From positions 7,512 through 71,511 of the forward strand of contig DAOUMD010000292.1 of the NCBI GenBank assembly GCA_034412795.1: a DNA stretch of 64,000 bases, written 5' to 3'. This document shows, piece after piece, positions 60,078-64,000 of this stretch (its first letter is position 1; each line of letters opens with the position of its first letter). The translations under genes were made by a program, and so were the position numbers. The DNA comes from JAUVPY01 sp034412795 (GTDB lineage: Bacteria; Chloroflexota; Anaerolineae; 4572-78; NAK82). Below the pieces are notes generated by a model, which saw only the letters and a program-made list of their open reading frames with translations, did not search any database and had not been told where the DNA came from.

Positions 60078-61187
60078 ATGAATTCCAAGCAAAGAGTTCT
60101 CACCGCCCTCAATCACCAGGAGCCGGATCGCGTCCCGATCGATTTCCACACCGTCCCCGAGCAGGCTGATAAGCTGTGCCAGCACTTTGGTCTGGAGCGG
60201 GATGATCCCTCCCTCAGACCGCCTATGGGGGACTACATCGACACGGCATTGCTGGATCACCTGGATATCGACTTCCGCACCGTCTGGCCCAGGTACATCG
60301 GGCCGCCCAGAAGAGAATACACAGACGGGACCTTCCTCGATTTCTGGGGTGTGCGGCGCAAGCCGGTACGCAACGAAACCGGGGTTTACAACGAAGTCGT
60401 CGTATCCCCCCTCAGCCAGGCCAGCACAGTCGCTGAGGTAGACCGCTATGCTTGGCCCCAGGTAGACTGGTTCGATTTCAGCGTCATCAGCCAGCAATGC
60501 CACCGCTTTCAGGACTACGCCGTGGTCTGCGGCTCACCCGGTAACGTGGATCTTATCAACCGCACCGCCATGCTCTGCGGTTATGAGCGGGTATTGACCG
60601 GCCTGGCCACCGGCGACCCGGTGGTATTAGCTGTGTTCGATCACTTGATCGAGTTCTTCCTGGCCTACAATCGGTGCTGTTATGAAGCTGGTGCGGGCGG
60701 CATCGACATTGCCTTTCACGGCGATGACCTGGGCTCTCAAATGGGACCGCTCATCAGCCCCCACACCTACCGGCAGATCTTCCAACCTCGCTGGGCACAG
60801 ATCGTTGACTTAGACCGCGCCTTCGGCCTCAAAGTTATGTATCACTCGTGCGGCAGCACGCGCAGGCTTATGCCTGACCTGATCGACACCGGCTTTGACG
60901 TGATCCAGACCATACAACCCGAAGCCAGGGGTATGGACCTGGTCGAACTCAAAGCCGAGTTCGGCGCCCGCCTGGCCTTCAACGGGGCCATCAGCGTCCA
61001 GCAAGTCTTACCCTCTATGATGCCCGACCAGGTGCGGGCCGAGGTAGAACGCGTCATCCACATCATGGCGCCCGGCGGGGGCTACATCCTGGGCCCCTCT
61101 CACAACATCCAGACTGATACCTCGATCCAGAACATCCTGGCCATGTACCAGGCGGCCCGGGAGCTAGGCCGCTATCCTATTCATTGA
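60078..61187 (+). CDS. Uroporphyrinogen decarboxylase-fold (MtaA/UroD-like) protein
   Basis: The 369-residue protein has the UroD/MtaA barrel landmarks: KQRVLTALNHQEPDRVPID, GGIDIAFHGDDLGSQMGPLI, and KVMYHSCGSTRRLMPDLIDTGF (quoted here as MYHSCGSTRRLMP), where His and Cys suggest a zinc site as in methyltransferase-type members. A heme role is unlikely because it lies in a sugar cluster, 27 bases after the isomerase-like gene. UroD-like genes are often found with sugar ABC systems, but their reaction there is unknown. AAGGAG precedes the ATG. Confidence 0.82.
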   Translation: MNSKQRVLTALNHQEPDRVPIDFHTVPEQADKLCQHFGLERDDPSLRPPMGDYIDTALLDHLDIDFRTVWPRYIGPPRREYTDGTFLDFWGVRRKPVRNETGVYNEVVVSPLSQASTVAEVDRYAWPQVDWFDFSVISQQCHRFQDYAVVCGSPGNVDLINRTAMLCGYERVLTGLATGDPVVLAVFDHLIEFFLAYNRCCYEAGAGGIDIAFHGDDLGSQMGPLISPHTYRQIFQPRWAQIVDLDRAFGLKVMYHSCGSTRRLMPDLIDTGFDVIQTIQPEARGMDLVELKAEFGARLAFNGAISVQQVLPSMMPDQVRAEVERVIHIMAPGGGYILGPSHNIQTDTSIQNILAMYQAARELGRYPIH

Positions 61188-61262
61188 TTATGACCGGCAA
61201 CAGCCGTGGACCGATTATTCAACTGTAGCCGCGATTTCCCAATCGCGCTGCGCACGAATTAT

Positions 61263-61409
61263 GAGATTTCTCGGAAAGTGTGTCAAACGGGGCAGACGCT
61301 TCGGCCCCGCTCGGCTGAGCTCGCGCCGAAGCCTGGGGGTGCCTCGCTCCTCATTACGCAGGGCGGAGTGAGCACGCCCACGTGCGAACGGTACTTTCCG
61401 AGAAAACTC
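61263..61409 (-). mobile_element. MITE-like element, family A, copy 2
   Basis: The 147-bp element has ends GAGATTTCTCGGAAAGT and ACTTTCCGAGAAAACTC, and TTAT on each side (61259-61262, 61410-61413). It is the reverse complement of the element at 33790-33911, with 27 extra bases in the middle. Its right end abuts TATACT and the ribosome binding site of the phosphofructokinase gene, so the insertion probably replaced or shifted that gene's promoter. Confidence 0.75.
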
Positions 61410-61437
61410 TTATACTAAGGGAGGTGATACCACTACT

Positions 61438-62661
61438 ATGTTAAAGGGGAATCTGATCGTAGGCCAGTCGGGCGGCCCGACGCCCGTCATCAACGCCAGC
61501 CTGGCCGGGGTCATTCTTGAGGCCCGGCAGCACGCGGCCATCACCGGTATGTATGGCCTGGTGCACGGCATCGAAGGCGCCTTAAAAGAAGAACTGATCG
61601 ACCTGGGCCAGGAATCGCGGGAAACCGTCGAACTGCTGATCAACACGCCCGCCTCAGCGCTGGGTTCCTGCCGCCACAAGCTGAGCGACCATGAATATGA
61701 GCGTATCCTGGAGGTCTTTCGCGCTCACAATGTGCGTCACTTCGTCTACATCGGCGGCAATGACTCGATGGACACCTGCCACCGCATCTCGGAACTGGCC
61801 GCGTCCACCGGCTACGAAATCCAGGTAATGGGCGTGCCCAAGACAATAGATAACGACCTGGCCTTGACCGACCATTGTCCCGGCTATGGCAGTGCAGCCC
61901 GCTTCTTCGCCCTGGCTGCCCGGGACACAGGCCGTGATCTGGAGGCCATGGCCACTTTCGATGATGTCAGCATCCTGGAGGCCATGGGACGCAATGCCGG
62001 TTGGCTGACGGCTGCCTCGGCCCTCGGCAAGGAAACAGAAGATGAAGCGCCCCACCTGGTTTACGTGCCCGAGATCGCCTTCGACGAAGACCGCTTTCTC
62101 GACGACGTGGATCGCATCCACGGTCGCTTGGGGCGGGTATTCGTGGTCGTGTGCGAGGGAATTAAAGACGCACAGGGTCGGCCCGTCGGCGAACACAAAT
62201 TGAAGAGTGGCGGCAGTGATGCCTTTGGGCACGTATTACACACCTTGACATCCGGTGTGGCCGCCTATCTGGCTGATCTTGTGAATGAAAAGCTGCACAC
62301 ACGAGCGCGTTTTCTGCGCCCGGTGCTGATCGGCCGGGCTATGAGCGCATGTGTGTCAGGGACCGATCGCCAGGAGGCATTACAAGTTGGGAGAGAAGCT
62401 GTGGCTCATCTGGCCGCTGACCGCAGCGGTTTGATGGTTACACTTGAGCGCGTCTCCGAAGCCCCATACACCTGTGAGACGGGAGTAGCACCTCTGACTG
62501 AGGTGGCCAATGCAGAAAAGCTTCTACCCCGTGAATTCCTGAACGACGACGGGAATATGGTTACCCAAGAATTCAAGAATTACGCGATGCCGTTGATAAA
62601 TGGCCCTCTGCCGCCGTTGGCTCGGCTACAAGGAGTCCGAGTGCCGCAAAGAGTTATCTAG
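61438..62661 (+). CDS. pfp: Phosphofructokinase, pyrophosphate-dependent type by signature
   Basis: The 407-residue protein is a PfkA-superfamily enzyme: QSGGPTPVINASLAG, YIGGNDSMDT, and MGVPKTIDNDL. In ATP enzymes the second and third motifs read GGDGS and PGTIDND. The Asp after Asn (GGND) and the Lys in PKTIDND are the residues associated with pyrophosphate use. It would phosphorylate fructose-6-phosphate (or a related sugar phosphate) reversibly with PPi. GGGAGGTGAT, almost the full anti-16S complement, lies 9-13 bases before ATG 61438, so strong translation is expected. Confidence 0.85.
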   Translation: MLKGNLIVGQSGGPTPVINASLAGVILEARQHAAITGMYGLVHGIEGALKEELIDLGQESRETVELLINTPASALGSCRHKLSDHEYERILEVFRAHNVRHFVYIGGNDSMDTCHRISELAASTGYEIQVMGVPKTIDNDLALTDHCPGYGSAARFFALAARDTGRDLEAMATFDDVSILEAMGRNAGWLTAASALGKETEDEAPHLVYVPEIAFDEDRFLDDVDRIHGRLGRVFVVVCEGIKDAQGRPVGEHKLKSGGSDAFGHVLHTLTSGVAAYLADLVNEKLHTRARFLRPVLIGRAMSACVSGTDRQEALQVGREAVAHLAADRSGLMVTLERVSEAPYTCETGVAPLTEVANAEKLLPREFLNDDGNMVTQEFKNYAMPLINGPLPPLARLQGVRVPQRVI

Positions 62662-62771
62662 CCTGTAGCCGTTACATTTCGGATTTTCACCCATTTCAGG
62701 TAAAGAATCCATTACATCCTGCGCATCCATTGTTCTTAACCCTGATAACAAATAAAAGGAGATTCGACATC

Positions 62772-63815
62772 ATGACAGCAGAATACACACTTGGCGATTA
62801 TACTTTCGACCTGGAGGCTTTTTTCCCCTCGCGCATCTTTGAGAAAATCACCCAGATTCGCGTGGATGCCCCCGAACTCATCGAGCGCCAGGCCAAGGCC
62901 CGACGGGTGCGAAAACGGCCCACGCGCGACGGCAAACTGACCATTCTGGCCGCCGACCATCCGGCGCGGGGAGTGACCGCCATTGGCGATGATCGGTTCA
63001 GGATGGGAGATCGCCATCAGTACCTGGGCCGCATCCTGCGCGTGCTTATTGCCACCGACTTTGATGGGTTTATGAGCACACCGGACATGATTGAGGACCT
63101 TTTTATCCTGGACTACCTGGTCCAGGAGGGTGGCGGGCCTTCGTTTTTGGATGACAAGGTGCTGGTTGGTTGTATGCAGCGCGGCGGCGTGGCCCCCGTA
63201 GTGGGCGAGATCGACGACCGCTTTGGCGCTTACAGCGCCGAATCGCTGCACCGCTTCCGGCTGGACGGCGGCAAGATGATGTTCCGCTTCGTGCCCGACG
63301 ACGAACGTACTTTGTGGACCATCGACTACTGCGCCCGGGCCATCACCGACCTAAATCGCTACGACATTGTGCCCTTTGTCGAGCCGCTGCGCATGGACTA
63401 TGTGGACGGCAAATGGGTGGGCAAGAACACCGCCGACGAGTTGATCCCGCTGGTGGGCATCATCGCCGGTCTCGGCGACTCGTCGCGCAACACCTGGATG
63501 AAGTTACCCTTCTGCCAGGACTACTACCGGGTGACTATGGCCACCACCATGCCCATCCTGATGCTGGGCGGGCCATCGCGCGAAAACCCGCTTCAGACCT
63601 ATCAAGACTTCGCGACTGGCATGGCCACGCGGGCCAACGTCCGTGGTGCACTGGTGGGGCGCAACGTTTCTTTCCCCGGTCGCGAAGACCCGGCCGCCGT
63701 GGCGCGAGCCATTAATGCCATCATCCACGAGGGGATTAGCGCCGAGGAAGCCGTCGAACTCACCATGACCCGGCGTGACGAGAAGATGGATCACTTAAAC
63801 GAATATATCGACTGA
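62772..63815 (+). CDS. Cgl0159-type (beta/alpha)8 aldolase-like protein
   Basis: ATG 62772 follows AAAGGAG. The 347-residue protein matches the Cgl0159/DeoC-LacD-like family: KLTILAADHPARGV at the first strand, DFDGFMSTPDMIEDL, RYDIVPFVEPLRMDY, and MLGGPSRENPLQTYQDF near the phosphate-binding end. It probably cleaves a keto-sugar phosphate or acts in myo-inositol or deoxy-sugar breakdown. It lies between the phosphofructokinase and a UxaA-like gene, which fits a sugar-acid or deoxy-sugar route. An earlier in-frame start at 62730 is unlikely. Confidence 0.75.
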   Translation: MTAEYTLGDYTFDLEAFFPSRIFEKITQIRVDAPELIERQAKARRVRKRPTRDGKLTILAADHPARGVTAIGDDRFRMGDRHQYLGRILRVLIATDFDGFMSTPDMIEDLFILDYLVQEGGGPSFLDDKVLVGCMQRGGVAPVVGEIDDRFGAYSAESLHRFRLDGGKMMFRFVPDDERTLWTIDYCARAITDLNRYDIVPFVEPLRMDYVDGKWVGKNTADELIPLVGIIAGLGDSSRNTWMKLPFCQDYYRVTMATTMPILMLGGPSRENPLQTYQDFATGMATRANVRGALVGRNVSFPGREDPAAVARAINAIIHEGISAEEAVELTMTRRDEKMDHLNEYID

Positions 63816-63874
63816 GTCAGCATAGGGTCATACATACCCTGCGAGGAAATCTTTGTTCATAGGAGGACAAACCA

Positions 63875-64000
63875 ATGGCAGCACACGGTGCAGTGATGCA
63901 CGAAACCGAAGACGCCGTCGCCGTGGCAATCGAAGACCTGGCGGCAGGCACCACAGTGAAAGTGATGACCATCGAAGGTCAAGAGGTTGGCACCTTCACC
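63875..64000 (+). CDS. UxaA-like SAF-domain protein, cut by the window end
   Basis: ATG 63875 follows AGGAGG with an 8-base spacer. The 42 visible residues (VMHETEDAVAVAIEDLAAG, VKVMTIEGQEV) match the SAF domain that forms the small N-terminal part of altronate/galactarate dehydratases (UxaA family). The rest lies outside the window, so it may be a stand-alone SAF subunit or a full enzyme. Confidence 0.7.
   Translation, partial: MAAHGAVMHETEDAVAVAIEDLAAGTTVKVMTIEGQEVGTFT

Overview
This window looks like a chromosomal segment from a Chloroflexota bacterium of the Anaerolineae kind. That is an inference from gene content: many TIR, STAND and caspase-like proteins, secreted proteins ending in an I/V-YLPLV tail, Tat lipoproteins with PT-rich linkers, a pyrophosphate-type phosphofructokinase, moderately high GC, and a coding region littered with gene remnants. 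No rRNA, tRNA or CRISPR array was found.

Layout. (1) 0.9-5.7 kb: a ROK regulator, an AGE-family sugar epimerase, an MFS exporter and a TSUP permease, all on the plus strand. (2) 5.7-10.9 kb: conflict cluster A, with a TIR-nSTAND-FGE protein, an acidic lipoprotein and a caspase-TIR protein. It is preceded by a clear promoter with a (GGTA)8 microsatellite just upstream. (3) 11-18.4 kb: two metallo-beta-lactamase proteins, a membrane-anchored alpha/beta hydrolase, a secreted beta-helix protein, a small lipoprotein, an ICMT-like methyltransferase and a BtrH-like protein. (4) 18.4-29.5 kb: a decayed defence island. It holds remnants of a DNA glycosylase, a type IIG enzyme, a pRiA4b-like protein, a DUF1156 methylase and HsdR/HsdS, mixed with apparently intact genes (AAA ATPase, Zn-ribbon protein, DUF4268 protein, Mrr-RAMA nuclease and several hypotheticals) and a candidate small RNA.

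(5) 29.7-46.2 kb, minus strand: conflict cluster B, the most striking part. Reading in transcription order it encodes a PocR-type sensor kinase, a stand-alone receiver, a protein joining an HATPase to a C-terminal TIR, a 1384-residue TIR-nSTAND-GAF-PAS-histidine kinase, a TIR-nSTAND-beta-propeller protein, a hypothetical protein, a gingipain-like C25 peptidase, two small beta-sandwich proteins and a TIR-caspase. Two-component signalling, TIR/STAND switches and two cysteine-peptidase effectors are thus combined in one probable operon. The caspase gene contains eight copies of a 7-bp repeat between the codons for its catalytic His and Cys, so gain or loss of one unit would change the frame. Remnants of a DUF6079-type ATPase and an excisionase-like HTH gene lie just upstream.

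(6) 47-51.1 kb: a pyruvate-kinase-C-like protein, a CcbP-like protein, a Tat DUF362 lipoprotein and a polysaccharide deacetylase. (7) 51.2-64 kb, plus strand: an amino-sugar or sugar catabolic region with nagA, a NagB-like protein, a LacI regulator behind a 42-bp palindromic operator, an ABC sugar importer (binding protein and two permeases, no ATPase), an L-fucose isomerase-like protein, a UroD-like protein, a PPi-type phosphofructokinase, a Cgl0159-type aldolase and the start of a UxaA-like SAF protein. Three families of small terminal-inverted-repeat elements (MITE-like) are scattered through the window, at 33.8/61.3 kb, 48.2/56.5 kb and 58.5 kb.
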